Source of the DNA: Hyperoplus lanceolatus
Lineage: Eukaryota; Chordata; Actinopteri; Uranoscopiformes; Ammodytidae
Assembly: GCA_026929865.2 (NCBI GenBank)
Contig: CM049395.1
Location: 10,561,501-10,625,500 of the forward strand
DNA: 64,000 bases
Reading direction: 5' to 3'
Shown here piece after piece: positions 10,301 to 22,590 of the stretch; the stretch's first letter is position 1, and the number at the start of each line of letters is the position of its first letter. The position numbers were made by a program, and so were the translations under genes. Under the pieces are notes generated by a model. It did no database searches. It had not been told where the DNA came from and saw only the letters and a list, made by a program, of their open reading frames with translations.

Positions 10301-10777
10301 GAGAGATGGTGTCTCTCAGTCTTCCAGGCACAATCTCCTCCACACTCCAGTATAACGGCAGATCACACTAGATTGCCAACCTTTGCTGGGCATAGCCTAA
10401 CACAAAATGAAGTAAATCCATGATGGTAGCTTGAGGATGAGCTCACACTGCAGCTTGCTTCTGCTCTGTTGTTGCATTAGCAGGTGCAGTTCCAGGTGTG
10501 GTTACCAACGGGGGCGTCTTGATTTGCCAATCAACTGCCGAGTGTCTGGCGAGCTTTCCCGTGGGACTAAATTTATGTTAATGAAAACCGACCAATTTCG
10601 TCATCAGTCGGTGTTTTTTGGAACATACCTTCAAATCCCCCCCTTTTCGAAATAAGCATCCCAGAAGAAACTGACATATTTGTTTTTTTAAAGCTCGTGT
10701 GTGCTGGTAGGGACCCCAATAACCTAAAAAGTGTGCCCAAACACCAGCAATGTTTGGTTTTTCATAATATGTCCTCT
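7361..10777. mobile_element. Large TTAA-flanked element (3.4 kb) with nested hAT
   Basis: It is bounded by TTAA at 7357-7360 and 10778-10781. The ends are AGGGGACATATTATGCAAAA and, read inward from the right, AGAGGACATATTATGAA, so about 15 bases are inverted repeats with one mismatch. The ends resemble those of the 610-bp MITE family in this window. A 1.07-kb hAT element lies inside at 8664-9734, so the original was about 2.3 kb. The right part has GCTAACG/GTTAGC-rich sequence (10119-10165). No transposase was recognised; the 109-residue frame at 7581-7910 has no known motif. Kolobok is favoured by end sequence, piggyBac is the alternative. Confidence 0.8.
8664..9734. mobile_element. Non-autonomous hAT element (family A), 1.07 kb
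   Basis: The left end CAGGGGTTTTCAAAGTGTGA matches the right end read inward, CAGGGGTTTTCAAACTGTGG. The flanking octamers are GACAAGAT (8656-8663) and GCCTAGAT (9735-9742), agreeing at six of eight bases, which fits an aged 8-bp hAT target duplication. A GC-rich palindromic motif with runs of G and C ending in cccccgggagat lies at about 9078-9113. A second, diverged copy of its internal region is at 20795-22485. No transposase is encoded; the 98-residue minus frame at 9172-9468 is not recognisable. Confidence 0.8.
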
Positions 10778-10781
10778 TTAA

Positions 10782-13107
10782 GGAATTTAAAAAAGATGGA
10801 ATTAAATCTATAAAATATTATATATTTCTCTATCATCATTGCTCTTGTTATTGATATTTCAGTGTTCATATCGACTAGTAACTGTTAATAAATCAGGAAG
10901 TGGGAATCTACCATACCTGAATACAGCAGCATATTATATTCATGAGCACTGTCAAAATAGCACAGGAGAGAAGACGATAACACAAAAGATAGTCCTTTGG
11001 GAAAATTGCTATAGTTCCAGTGAGAAGCTTTTAGTTTAACAGCTAAAATTATTTGAGCTGAATGTAAAACCGAATGCAGAATTCATTAGGAGGCATTTGT
11101 TGCTGCTTGAGACGAGAATAAACGAGGCAGGATAAGGCTTGCATTCTTTGTATACCCCATGCATGTAAATTCACATGAAAGGGTCTTCAGGGTAAATTCC
11201 ATCCTCGACCTTCATACATGTAACACCTTGTCAGACCAATACAATTAGCTCAAACAGCAAAACCATTTCCCTTCAGGCTGCAAGAACTGAAAAACATTGA
11301 ACCATTCTGTAAGTGAGTTAAAGAAGGTGATGACTGTTGATGAACACGGCTGCACCCAGACGCCAATGAGGGTAAGTGAGAAATCAGTAAACACCCAGGA
11401 CAGACACGTGTGTGCGTGTAAAGCGTTCTTAAAGCAAGGCTTGGAAAACAAATCAAGGCTCTTACGGAATAAAACCTAATTGTTTTGGCCCTGTTTAGCT
11501 TTCCAAATGTAGTTTAAAAAACAAGAAGAGTAATAAAAGTATGACAGATGGTGGCGAGAAGGGATCCGGTTAGCGCAGGCAGAACCAAATCCAGATCAAA
11601 GGACTGCTCTCTCTCTCGGCAGGTTAAGCAACAGTCACATCCATAACCCAGGACAGCTGTTTATCATTGAAGAGGATTAGGGACAGCACGCATATTTCAT
11701 CAGGATTTATCCTCATCAAATTCTAAAACTGGATTGCGCTAAGCCTCTCACTTTAGCTCCAAAATATTACAGTCATTATGCAACTTCTTTCTCCAGTGGA
11801 GGTCAGCTTGTGCCAGTGTCCCGGGCATTTGGCAGATCAGTCATTATTACCCTCAAATGTCCTTCAGGTTTATCCGAGCAGGAGCGAGGAGGAAGAATGG
11901 GTACCATCTGTTTTCATTCAAAAGTGACACAATTGCTTCTCTTTGGACGCACAGTCAATCAAAATCAACATACAAGGACTTGGAGGGGAGCTGTGGAACA
12001 AACTGTGACCCTGAGTGTTGTGTGAACTTACGGACCCTTTCATAGCTGAGTATTCTGTGAGAGACATTTTATCAGCTGAGAGGGACAAACAGAGGAAAGA
12101 GTTAGTTCAATTCAGCTAGTACAATCTTAATAATGCCATCACAGAATTTTGAATAATGGTGGCGTATTCAATCCAAAAAAAAAGGATTGATGCTCTTCTC
12201 TAAGTGCTTATCAGATCAAAATCAAATATTAAATATTAAAGAACAAAATAAGTGCACCAAAGATGTTTGGGAATAAAGGGACACTTTCATGGGTTGCAAA
12301 CAAATTATATACAGTAGTATGAGAACTTAGACCAAAAAGAAAAAAATAAGAATATTGAAATGCAGTCATTTATTTTTTTAATTTTCCTCTCATTCTCATT
12401 CATTTCTTTTCACATGCAATATTTATGTTCGTCCATGTAAATGCAGAGATGGATCCATGTAGATGCAAAAGATACATGTTTGGTCAGAATTGGCAGTGGT
12501 TTAGAGGCATCTTACAGAAACGGTCTGTGTCCACACACATGTAACAGAATGAATGAATATTTACTTGATCACATTTATAGAATAATCTTTACGGTTCCTG
12601 CGGCTTACTAAAAATCTAAGTGTTTGTTTTATACCTGCAGCTGTTATCAAATAAAATCATTGTAGTCCTAGTGACACTTACCTGAGACACACCACCTGTC
12701 ACCATAACATATTTCGTTTATTATCCACCGTCATTTGGGACGCTTTTTCTCTGCAGTTGAACACCACAGGTCATTTTGAAGGTGGTTTTGCAAGATTGTC
12801 ATTACATCTAAAAAGCCATTGGTCATTTGTTCAAATGCCTAAAATGGCTCTGTTTTCCTTGCAGTTTGCATCCTGTCAACCCTTGTCTTTTGAATATGTT
12901 TAACCGTGACTACAAAGGTTCCTGAACCTTAATCATATAGTAAAATGATTTGAAACCGAACATCACATACATGCAAAGCAAAGAGATGAGGAAAGGGAGT
13001 GGTAAAATGTAGTATACAACTGCAGCTCCTGTTTCAAAGGTCAGGTGTTCCGTCTGAAAGAGAAGACATGGGCAAACAGCTCCATCCTTGTGCAGCAAAC
13101 ACACGCG

Positions 13108-13109
<2 letters not shown>
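10782..13109. other. No gene or recognisable element
   Basis: Unique-looking sequence of mixed composition. Frames of 60-71 codons at 11245-11479 and 11810-12045 overlap on both strands and have no domain signature or start context worth noting. Confidence 0.5.

Positions 13110-13165
<56 letters not shown>
13110..13165. repeat. (CA)n microsatellite, about 28 units
   Basis: Uninterrupted CA dinucleotides. The CVCVCV and THTHTH frames that cross it on both strands are artefacts of the repeat. Confidence 0.97.
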
Positions 13166-13167
<2 letters not shown>

Positions 13168-16100
13168 CTTCCCTTCTGTTGTCAGGCTCCTCCTCCCCCC
13201 TCTTTATTCTCTCCTTGTGAATTTTAAAATAAGATAAACTGGAGGCCACCCAAGACTTTGATCTGCACTTCTCCTTGCTCTACATACTATGCACGCACAT
13301 ATGTAAGCAGTCTGAAGGCCAGTCATGTTTTCATGGACAAAAGCGGGGGAGGAGTATGACAGGATCAAAGTTGTTCCATGTGTGTTATACGCTGTAGGGA
13401 AAATTATACTAATTTAGATCAATTACCTCTATGTCGTCAAAACAGTGTCAAAGCTGAAATGGAAGCTGAAAAAAATGCTTTCTGCTTTGTTCCATAGGTG
13501 AGATTCGACTCACAGATTAACAACGTTGGTGAGAGATGACTAGGTGGGGAAATGTTAACAAAAAAAAGATGATCATAATGTTGCACACTTATTGTGAGAT
13601 GACTTACAAGGTCATGACAAGACATGTACATTTGATTTGCCACCGAGATACTTTTTCAATCTATTCTATTTTAGACATTGGCACCAGTGAAAATGCCCTT
13701 AATATAAACAGTGTCGTAGGTGCAGTTTCTAATATCACAGTGGATAGTCCTGGGTCATAAATACTCATTAGGTGGAGATAGTGAGAGTTGGGGGAGACTG
13801 GCAGATTAATGAGAATAAAAGAGCCTGTGTGTGTGCCATTGTAATGAGTTGATAATATGCCTCACCCTGCACAACAAGCTCAACTGATAGAAAGTGTAGC
13901 ACATAAATGTTATTTATGCTTTGGAGGGTAGCTGTTAATTGCGCATATATTGGGCTTTATATTCACACAGCGATGCCCCGGTCCTCAGCGGTGTGCTGTG
14001 ACAACTGGTTATTAATTTACTTGTGACACTCCTTCACCGCAAAATAATTGCCTGAGATATGAGATTAAAATATTAATATCATTAAGCCACACAATGCATG
14101 CAAAGTTTTTTATTCTTCCAAGGAAAGATACGTTTAGCTGTGCAACCCGCAGTGAAACCTGGAGATACCCACAACCCAGCCAGGTATTATGGAAATATAA
14201 ATTAAAGAAGTAAACCTGGCTTTGGTATGAAACGGTAGGTGAATTCTTTCTGATGGTTGTTGAACAGCTATCTTGAGCCAAATCACTTGTGTAAAAAGAA
14301 AAATTAGCTAAATCAGTTTGAAATGTGAACCAGTAGATGCTGTGGAGAGCGTGATGTGGGTGTGTGATAAGGGATAAAATAATTGGCAAATGTACTTTTT
14401 TTTATGTGACGTTCTTGCAGTTGCAGTGAGAAAACTTAAATTTACACAATCAACAGCACGCAGAACAGCTACAGGGAACTGCAGCCTACACACTATGCAC
14501 ATCAATGAAGTGCTGCTCATGAAAGGATCTGTCGTCATGTATCTACTTCATGTGAGCCAAAAGTATTGGGTTGTTTAATGGAACCAGAGATAAAAGAAGA
14601 AAAAAAATCTGAACGAAAGCCAGCATTGCATGATCCTCAAAAGGGTCTTGAACATACTACCTGCTTACTGAGAAAAAAAGCTACCTCAACTTTTGATTCC
14701 TTGAACGTAATCATGTTGGATAAAGTGTAATTCCATGTTTGAAGATGTCGTATCAACAGAGTTTCTGCCCCTTCAAAAGTTGTTTTAAAAAGCCTGAGAG
14801 GTCTGTCTTTGAGGGGGGGGGAAGAAAATCTCGGGGAAGACTGTGTTATTGAAACACATTTGAACAGCATGAAATAGAAAAGAAATTGTCCGTTGTTAGA
14901 TTTTTTTTTCCTCCTTGGAGATTAGAAAGTACATTTGTGATCAGATCTGGAGATCTATAATTTGGAGAAAAAACCTTCCTATCCAGCCTTCTTGTCCCTC
15001 AGCGTGTATACAAGTTTGCAGTATATACCCTATGGAAATATCTTATACAACCGTTTGAAAAGGGAAGTAGGAAACTGCTAAATGCGAGTTGAGGGCATCT
15101 CAAAGTGAGAAAGAAAGTGTCTTATCAGTGGGATGAAGTCAGAGGAATGCACTGCAGTTAATATAAAATGAATGTGGAGGCGGGAACCCTTCAGCAATGC
15201 AGCTGAGAAAAAAAAATCATCTCCTTAATTTATACTCACAGACCAGCGTACAACACTGTGTACTGTGTGGTGAACATTGCACTCACCATACAAGCGGAGA
15301 GCAAAACGCTAATGCCTGACCACTGTTATTTTTATCCATTAATACATTGCAAATGTAATTTCATCTGAACTTCTTTCAAAGCTTTGCAGTAATCAAAGAG
15401 AGTTGAAATGACTTTGAACATATATCCTTTGGGCTGATCACAAAGCTCCTCCACAGTTTGTTTTTGGAAGGCTAAAGTAGATGATAGGATGATAGTTACT
15501 GAGAAGGAATCAGCGGGCACGAGTCTTATCTTGCCTCCCACTCGCATCATTACTGGGCTCCATTGCTGACACTGATACTCATTGCCCAGTAGCGCAACGC
15601 CACACTGATCAACCATTTTGCATGCCCTTACAAGCTGCAAAACCTATAAAGTTGGTGCCCTAGCATGCCACAAATCAAAAGAAAAAGCCATGACTTGTTA
15701 TCTGGTTGCAGCTTTTCCCCAGCCTTTCGCTGAGGAACCGTATCTCCGGCTTTGAAGTCAGAGCCACTGGCAATGTCTCAAGCGCTTGCTGCCATCAAGC
15801 GAGCGCCTCTTCATTAAATCCTTGAGCTGCCTCTAATTACGGGGCTATATCAGGAGGCCCTCGGTGCTGGGCACTGGGGCACAGAACAATGTGCATGACA
15901 AAAATGCCAAAACTCAAAGGGGAGGCAGCAGCAGACAAGACATACCGTCCATATCTCACTAGCTTTACTCTTTTTCAAGGCTATACACTTTAAATCTTAA
16001 GTGTCACATCAGCCATTAACACAGTTCCTGCCATAGATATCAGCCGGCAAAGCAGCAATGGGGAATACATATAAAAACAGATGATATGCCATTCAGACAT

Positions 16101-19100
16101 TGATGAGGCGTAAGTTTGTTTTTTTGTTGGCAGAGATGTGCCCATCTGCCTCGACTGCTTGGAAGTTTCCCTGCGAGTTAGCAGATCTGCAGCAAAGGAT
16201 TGTGGGGTGGATTTCATCTGCGTCTTTGATCCTGAAACTCTCAGTTCCCTTGTCACCTCCACGCCTAGCTGCTCTATTTATAACTTGTAACCATAACAAC
16301 TGGTTTTTTCTCGTTGCCAGACGAAATAGAATTCATGTCACCATGTGTCTCTGTGCTTCAGATAAAAAGGATGGCAAAGCACACACGTAAAGTTTCATCA
16401 GCGTTGTCAAAGCCCACGTTTGCTCTCACATCTTATTAATGGCGATAACTGCAGCTATTAGCCATATTTACATTGTGCTCTTATAGGGAAAACATCCCAG
16501 TGACAGCGTTTGGAACCCCAGGAGCATCTGGAGCACTTTGTTCGTGCATGATGAATAAATTGTCAGTGCCAAAGGGTGGCTGGCAGAGATGAATGAGACT
16601 TTGAAGAAGAGCACAACCAGGCAAAGTTTTCTGAAAAGTTTCATCTGCTTTGGATCAGTCTGTAAGACGGCACAGAGCTGCCAGATAGTTTTCTCAAGCT
16701 CGGATCTGACGGTTTTCCCCCTTTCTCCGAGGTTTTGATGGGAAGAAAACAGAAAACAAGTACGATGAATGTTTGAGAGCTTGATTAACACAACAGGCAA
16801 CTTGCTTGTTTATGGGTGAGTGGATTTCAAAAACAACATCATTGTTTTCATCACTTTTGGTTAAGCAAGCACAGAGACCCCTTCCCGTCACGACATTTCA
16901 GAACAGAGTCTGAAATCACTCTGAGCCGCAGTGTGCGTGTGCAGCTGGGAGAAGTCAGGCAGAAGCATAATGCTCAGGCATTCAACCTCTCAGGGGCCGA
17001 GGGTAACAGGCGTTTAGCGGATGAGGGGGGAAGCCATTGTTTGACATCTCCCTGCTCTCACCATCCGAGATCTCTAAGTGTAAACTAATTGCTCCCAAAG
17101 GGACCAATCCCGTAGTCACACCTAAATGAACCTGACCCAGGTGCATTGTGAGGTAGAGGGGTGTGATTGTCTCCACTGTATAACGTTGCAAAGTAACAGG
17201 CACACAGATCTGAGATCAACAAACATTGACGGCGGCGAAGAGCTGAAGCATTAACTCCCTGTACTGGGAGTGGAAAAACCCAAATTGTTTGTTTGCAACA
17301 GCAACGATGGAAAATAACAATGCAGTCTGTCATATGGTGGAACAGTGGTAGCAGGGGGGTGGGGAGGATGGATTAAAAATTATTATTGAAATCTTATTTT
17401 TTCTGAATTTGCTCTGACCTTGCTCGTAATGTAATTTGGAGCGCCTTAAAAGATTATGAGGAGATTAGTCACATTGTAGTTCTCAAATTTAGGAACAGAG
17501 TGGTCTGCAGAGCGGACACAATGAATGTTACGCTATAAATAACAATTCAATCCATTCCAATGCCAGTACAAGGTTGAGCAGTTAAAGGCCCAATCTGTCA
17601 TTACAAACTTAATGGGCAAATACAATTTTTTAGATACCGAGCTAAGTTCTATCAGTTTCTTTATTTTAGGTGATACACAGTTGCAATATCACAAAAAAAG
17701 AGCCACAGTTATCTAAACTGCTATCTGCACTATATTAGGTTAATATACAATCTGACATAGTGTACTTCACATTAGAGATGCAAAAATATGATCAGTGTTG
17801 TCAGAAGAACTGACCTGATAAAGTCAATCAGGAAGCGGCTATGATGTTTTTTTATACAATTTATTTTTCAGTGTTGTTGGGTACTTTTAAAACAAAATCC
17901 AGTGTTTCTGCTGTCAGTTCCATACAGTCAATTACTGAGGGCTACCACACTCACACACACACATCTTTAGTGTCAGCTCTTTGTGACCTTACATACAAAT
18001 GATTCAATGAGTTTGCAGTGAGGTACACATCATGAATTGGTATCAGTTGATATATCGATGGGCATAAAGTTGGATGGATGAATCCCCACCTCAAATGCAT
18101 CGATTAAAGTTTATGCCAACAACTAAATGCTTTGAATCTTATAGTTTCTCAAAACGTATTCTAAAATCCACTTAAAAAAACAAAAAACAAATGTCATCCC
18201 AGCCATTTCTATCTTTTGAACAAAGGCATTATGGGCATAGTGCAGATGTCTGATTACAGACATTGAGGGAAGAATGGCTCCAAAGGTTTTACAACATTGC
18301 ACCAAACCACAGGTGCACAAACACAGTCAGCTCGTTGGTTCGCACACATCACCTCCTCAAATAGGTAATAATGTGACCATTCCCCTGCTGTGTTTGAGAA
18401 CGAAAATAACATGAAGTGAGTGCAGACCTCTTATTTCTTTTTGACGCCATTGGTCTACAAAGAAAATATGTTAAGGCTAATAAGACCAGAAAAATAATAC
18501 ATTTTGCATTTAATTTAGCTTGTCAGGCACATATGGATGCAGTGCTGGAGTGTAGCCGAGGCATCTGCTTTCTCCAGTTTTCTTAGACCTCATTGTTTGC
18601 TTATTTAAGGTTGATAACCTCCACTCTAAATTGCATCAGCTTACAATGGAGGAGCTCTCAAAAAATCTCCCTTTTTCCCTTTCATTCCATTTCAATGCGC
18701 TGAAAATCCTTAGAGCAATAGGCACTGGAGGATACACAAACAGGATTACTTAGTGTGGGCATGTTGAAAATCAATTCAAAACTGGCTTCAGTTGTGAAAG
18801 CCAGTAAACATGATTTATTTTCTTGGTGAGCTACTGTATACTTAAACCTCCACAAAATGATTTAGCCAATTGTACAGCTGAAATATTCCTCCATGTTTCT
18901 AAGTGTATAAACTTTTGGTAAGGACATGTAAGCCCTGAATGAGTGTAGTTCATAAAGCACGTCATATTTATGGTTTTGAGTGTGTAGACTGATGATCAAT
19001 GTATTGTTTTCTACAATAAAGAGGCTCTTTCTAAACAAACCTCAGAAACCTTCTGCTATAAGGTAGCAAACAGTCCCAATCACATTTTGAACATTGATTG

Positions 19101-19357
19101 GTAGGCATTTGTAGGCACACTAGGCATTAGTTTTAACATGTATTCCTTCTTCAGCTTTATGGTATAAAGTATACTTGGTATATATTCTATATTTGCGATA
19201 GTACATACAGTATTTTTTGGATAATATTCTTCCCATGAATTGGTGCATACCATGTTTATACTCTGAGGGGAAAGCTAACATCCATGCTATTATAAACATA
19301 AATATGACTCTTGGGATATGACAATATTAGCTGGGTTACTAGTGCATGTAGCAACTC
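13166..19357. other. Long stretch without genes; mostly unique sequence
   Basis: About 6.2 kb with no recognised transposon. The larger open frames (14012-14389 minus, 15332-15640 minus, 15990-16262 minus, 16468-16800 minus, 17085-17333 minus) have no known motifs, no supporting splice-linked neighbours that I can see, and several overlap frames on the other strand. Lack of young repeats and moderately mixed composition (notably 15700-17330) make this a reasonable place to look for conserved non-coding elements. TTAAAGGCCCAATCTGTCAT at 17582-17601 resembles a TTAA-type MITE end but has no partner. Confidence 0.45.
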
Positions 19358-19968
19358 ATGCCAGGCAGGCCCGGTTCTAGACAGTTAGATTAGGGTGGGC
19401 CTGTAGACATTTTAGGTGGGCACACTGGGCAGAGAGACCGAAGATGAGCGCGCGCAGAGCGCCCGAGCAGAGCGCCCGAGCAGAATTTTTTTGCCCTTGC
19501 CCTCTGCGTCTGCTTTTTGGCACATTTACTGTGAATTGTGTAGAAAATAATATGCAAATAAACTTTGAGTGTTGCTGTGTGGGAGATTTGATTCTTGCAT
19601 GTTTTTTTCCCAAAATGTTTATGAATAACATATAATATACATTATATACATCATAATGTATTTTTTTTTAATCGCAGTATTAACTGTAGGCAGCCTGAGC
19701 TGATTGAAGAGAAAGCTTTGGGACTGGGCAACCTGGATGGTGGTAGTCCAGAGCTATATACTATACACACTATATAGATATATAGTCTTTCCACTATTGC
19801 CTCCGATTCTGTAGCCGAGGTCAGCAGACACACTGACTGTTTTGAATACTTTTGCAGATGTGTTTAGGCTACTAGAGAAGAAATGGACAAGGCCATATCT
19901 GCATTGTCACAGGCAGAGAGGAAATTAGAGACCTTAAATTATCTGTGTTTTAGAATGATTGTTCTTAA

Positions 19969-20582
19969 AGAGGACCTATTATACTACTTTTCTGGTCTTA
20001 ATTTCTTGTTTTAAACTGCTATAGAGCAACCTGACACGAATCACATCACAAAAAACTATGTAGATTTTCGGGAAGCTCTTTCTCTTATTTTGGCGATCCA
20101 GCACGTCCTGTCAACACTTGAGTGTGTGTGCTTCGGGCATCTCCGCTCCCTCCGCCTGTGCTTCGGCAATCTTCGGTCGCCTCCCCCCCCCTCCTGCAAA
20201 CCCCACTCCGTTGTGATTGGTTACCTTCCTTCCGGAACACTTTCAGTGGCGGGAAGCGCGAGCATGGACCTATAAGGGTGCGAGGCAGACGCGAACAGGG
20301 AAGTGACAGCATTACCATACATGGAAACATCCGCGAAGTGACTTCACGAAGTTACATGCGACGTCACGAAGTTACAAAGCGTCAAGCCGCTTTGAACACG
20401 TGACTTCTCGACTGGCTAGAATAGTGTCTAGTGCTTTGCACAGACACCCCAGACGGTCAGCAGGGAATACGTCGAAATGCATGTAAGTCATTATTTGATA
20501 ATTTAGTATGGTTAAGCATGACTATAAATCATCATAACAACGTTTATAGGTCATAAAAGTCAAAAAGCATCATAGGTCCGCT
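19969..20582. mobile_element. TTAA-flanked MITE, copy 2 (614 bp, inverted)
   Basis: It is flanked by TTAA at 19965-19968 and 20583-20586 and is nearly identical to the reverse complement of 1937-2546 along its whole length. Differences are small: for example the T/C-rich tract at 20180-20195 differs in length and a few bases are changed. Both copies share the motif GTGACTTCACGAAGTTACATG, or its complement, with repeated GAAGTTAC/GTAACTTC words that could be transposase-binding repeats. Confidence 0.88.
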
Positions 20583-20639
20583 TTAAAAAAAATGAAAAAA
20601 AAATGTTCTAACTGTAGTAGCTGTGTATCTGTGTATCTG

Positions 20640-20793
20640 AATCTTATGGCAGTGGGGGCGGGACCCGATAAGCCTTTGGCTTCTCCTGCTTCCCTTCGGA
20701 CGATAACACAAAGTAATATGTGTGAATATGCAATGAGAAAATTATGTATTGTGTGTAATTGTCCGTAATAATAATAATAAATAAATAAATAAA
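20640..20793 (+). mobile_element. LINE 3' end fragment, plus strand
   Basis: The block gggggcgggacccgataagc, the TTCGGAC...GTCCGTAA stem and the tail ATAATAATAATAAATAAATA match the reverse complement of 3837-3980. Coding sequence is absent, so this is a severely 5'-truncated copy. Its left limit is unclear (between 20587 and 20640). It abuts family A hAT sequence at 20795, so the LINE probably landed in or beside that element. Confidence 0.8.
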
Positions 20794-21425
20794 TGTCCAG
20801 CTGGGTGAAGATAGTAGCCAGCCGAGCTCACAACCCTGCTAGGGGGACCGGGGGTATGCCCCCCCGGGAGATTTTTTTTTACCTTTTTAAAGTGAAATGC
20901 ATGAATCTGGTGCACTTTGAGAGGAAAATTAAGAGGCTAAATCTGAGGAATTTTGTGTGAACAAATAATTTGGAGACACTGGGTCGGATGAATTAGAAGC
21001 TATTGAAGACAGACACATGGATTTTCCATAGCAATATAAATTTGAAATAAAATATTATGCAGGGTCCTCTGGGATGGGCACGGAGCTCTTTTTCTTTCAT
21101 GGGACATATTTCTCTGTAATATAATGAATTCATTTAAATGCAGTGAGAGGAACGAAGAAGAAGAACTCTGTTGTCCAATTATCTTTTTTTCCACAGACAA
21201 GGCTGAAATAGGCTATAGAATATAGACCCCTTATCTGTTTATCAACACGGCTGCAGAGCTGCAGAAAGAAAAATTGTTTGGCTGGTTGCCATGGTTACCC
21301 GTTTGGTTGTATTGCAGTTGCGGTGTTTCTTTATAGGTCCATGGTGTTAAATAGCGATGTTGTCAGCTTACTAAAACATTTTATCAGCGAATGATAACAT
21401 TGGTTATGCGGAAACATTAACACTA

Positions 21426-21635
21426 TTGAACAGGAAACGTCTTAATGACCCATACGCGTTGCGGGCAGTTGAGTGGATAAATGATGAGAAGAAATGGCCC
21501 CGACGACTTCAGTGGCCGGACTGCTGTTGGAGAGTGACAGTAAAGACCGGCAGACAGATAGACAGAGAGAGGCAGAGATGCCTTTATTTCATAATTTTGC
21601 TTTTTGATTTAAAAGTGATCATAACTAGCCTATAG
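21426..21635 (+). pseudogene. Possible N-terminal fragment of a YqaJ-type transposon protein
   Basis: The 69-residue frame contains NDPYALRAVEWINDEKKWPR. Similar 'RAVEWi.d...WP' phrases occur near the start of transposon-encoded fish proteins that carry a YqaJ-like nuclease domain. After residue 33 (WPD) the sequence loses similarity, so only one exon or a fragment is left. The call relies on one short phrase and the transposon context. Confidence 0.35.
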
Positions 21636-22114
21636 TGATCATCTGTTTTTAGACTGACTCCTGCTTTCGGGGCCATTGGGCTCACGAGCCGACCAGTTTA
21701 TCAGACCAGCTGTTTGAGACGGAGATGAAAAGGAAAGTGAAACTTATGGTGGAGCAGTTAAATAGTTAAATGAATAAATATTATAACCAAACACAATAAT
21801 GTGTTGTGTTATCTGCTTTAGTAGCCTGCAGTAGGCTAGCACATGTCGACCCCACTCGGTTTTCGTTTATTGATTTTTCCTAAATGGTATGATTTAGCCT
21901 ACTTACCGGCTACACGTGCAAACCCCTACTGCCTAGTCAAACCAGAGTCAAACACAAGGGAAGAGTACGGAGATGTATAACGTCTGGGTCATTGTATATA
22001 AGCCTCCATTGCTATAACCTCGTCTCCGGTTACTGTCCTTATTGTAAACATTTCACAACTCATTTATGTTATCATGCAGCGGTGCATTTGGGCATTTACT
22101 AGCTTTATCACCAT

Positions 22115-22162
22115 TCAAACAAAAAATAAACGGTTTGTGCATCCAACAGCACAACAAGACAT
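22115..22162 (-). pseudogene. THAP domain start, truncated
   Basis: From an ATG at 22162 the minus strand reads MSCCAVGCTNRLFFV and stops. C-A-V-G-C-T-N is the characteristic opening of THAP zinc-binding DNA-binding domains (C2CH), which many transposases carry at the N-terminus. The remaining zinc ligands and the AVPTIF box are absent. Its position at the right end of a TA-duplicating element suits a transposase first exon. Confidence 0.55.
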
Positions 22163-22483
22163 GATTGTGGCTCGTGTCGCTCTTGTCTCTTTCTGCGGCT
22201 GACATGCGCAGTAGAGCGGGGAGTGACGCTGTGTGACGTAGACTGATAAAGGGTCTATACACAGTGCATGGGCAACTGTGGGCAGCCCCATTTTCAAATA
22301 TTTTTAAATAAACTCAATACACACTGTGCATGCCATGGACTTGAACGTGACGTGATCAGTTAACCTCGGATTACCTCCCAGATGAAGTGATTCAATTATT
22401 AAGCTATTAACTATCTACATTGTATTCCTTTTATTGTGTGATAATTTACATTTACATAATATGATGTTGATCAAACACACAAA

Positions 22484-22485
<2 letters not shown>

Positions 22486-22518
<33 letters not shown>

Positions 22519-22590
22519 GGGGGGGGGGGGGCCCTGGCAGTCGGGACCCTAAGCAACCGCTTATTTCGCTTATGCCTCGGGCCGGCTCTG
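22486..22590. mobile_element. Poly(A)/poly(G) junction and right end of a third hAT family
   Basis: About 30 A are followed by about 15 G (22486-22531), then the sequence gggaccctaagcaaccgc and a terminus ending GCCGGCTCTG. Read on the other strand this is CAGAGCCGGCCCGAGGCATA, a hAT end sequence common in fish. No partner end was found, so only a fragment is present. Confidence 0.55.

Larger units (their letters stand above)
21225..22255. mobile_element. ISL2EU-like non-autonomous transposon (1031 bp)
   Basis: It is flanked by TATA on both sides (minimum TA duplication), and copy 1 of the host hAT shows the uninterrupted sequence at 9446-9470, which acts as an empty site. The ends are GACCCCTTATC and, read from the right, GACCCTTTATC. 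A start of a THAP domain (minus strand, from 22162) lies near the right end. Near the left end a plus-strand frame reads YALRAVEWINDEKKWPR, which resembles the N-terminal region of fish YqaJ-exonuclease-like transposon proteins. THAP plus YqaJ with a TA duplication points to the ISL2EU group, but this is inferred from short stretches. The centre is deleted. Confidence 0.65.
20795..22485. mobile_element. hAT family A fragment, copy 2, interrupted
   Basis: From ctgggtgaagatagtagcca onward the sequence tracks 9039-9670 (for instance the GC-rich gcccccccgggagat motif, then ggtgcactttgagagg, then gggtcggatgaattagaagc) up to 21224, and resumes at 22256 with cacagtgcatgggcaact. The gap is exactly filled by the 1031-bp element at 21225-22255. 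Both hAT termini are missing: the left is replaced by the LINE tail and the right by poly(A)/poly(G). Confidence 0.8.

Noticed and set aside
12910-13249. Frames rich in CVCV or THTH
   Set aside because: Translation of the CA microsatellite.
15332-15640. 102-residue minus-strand open frame that reads fairly protein-like
   Set aside because: No motif I can name and no homologous copy in the window; length is within chance for this amount of DNA.
17580-17601. TTAAAGGCCCAATCTGTCAT as a MITE end
   Set aside because: No inverted partner found within several kilobases.
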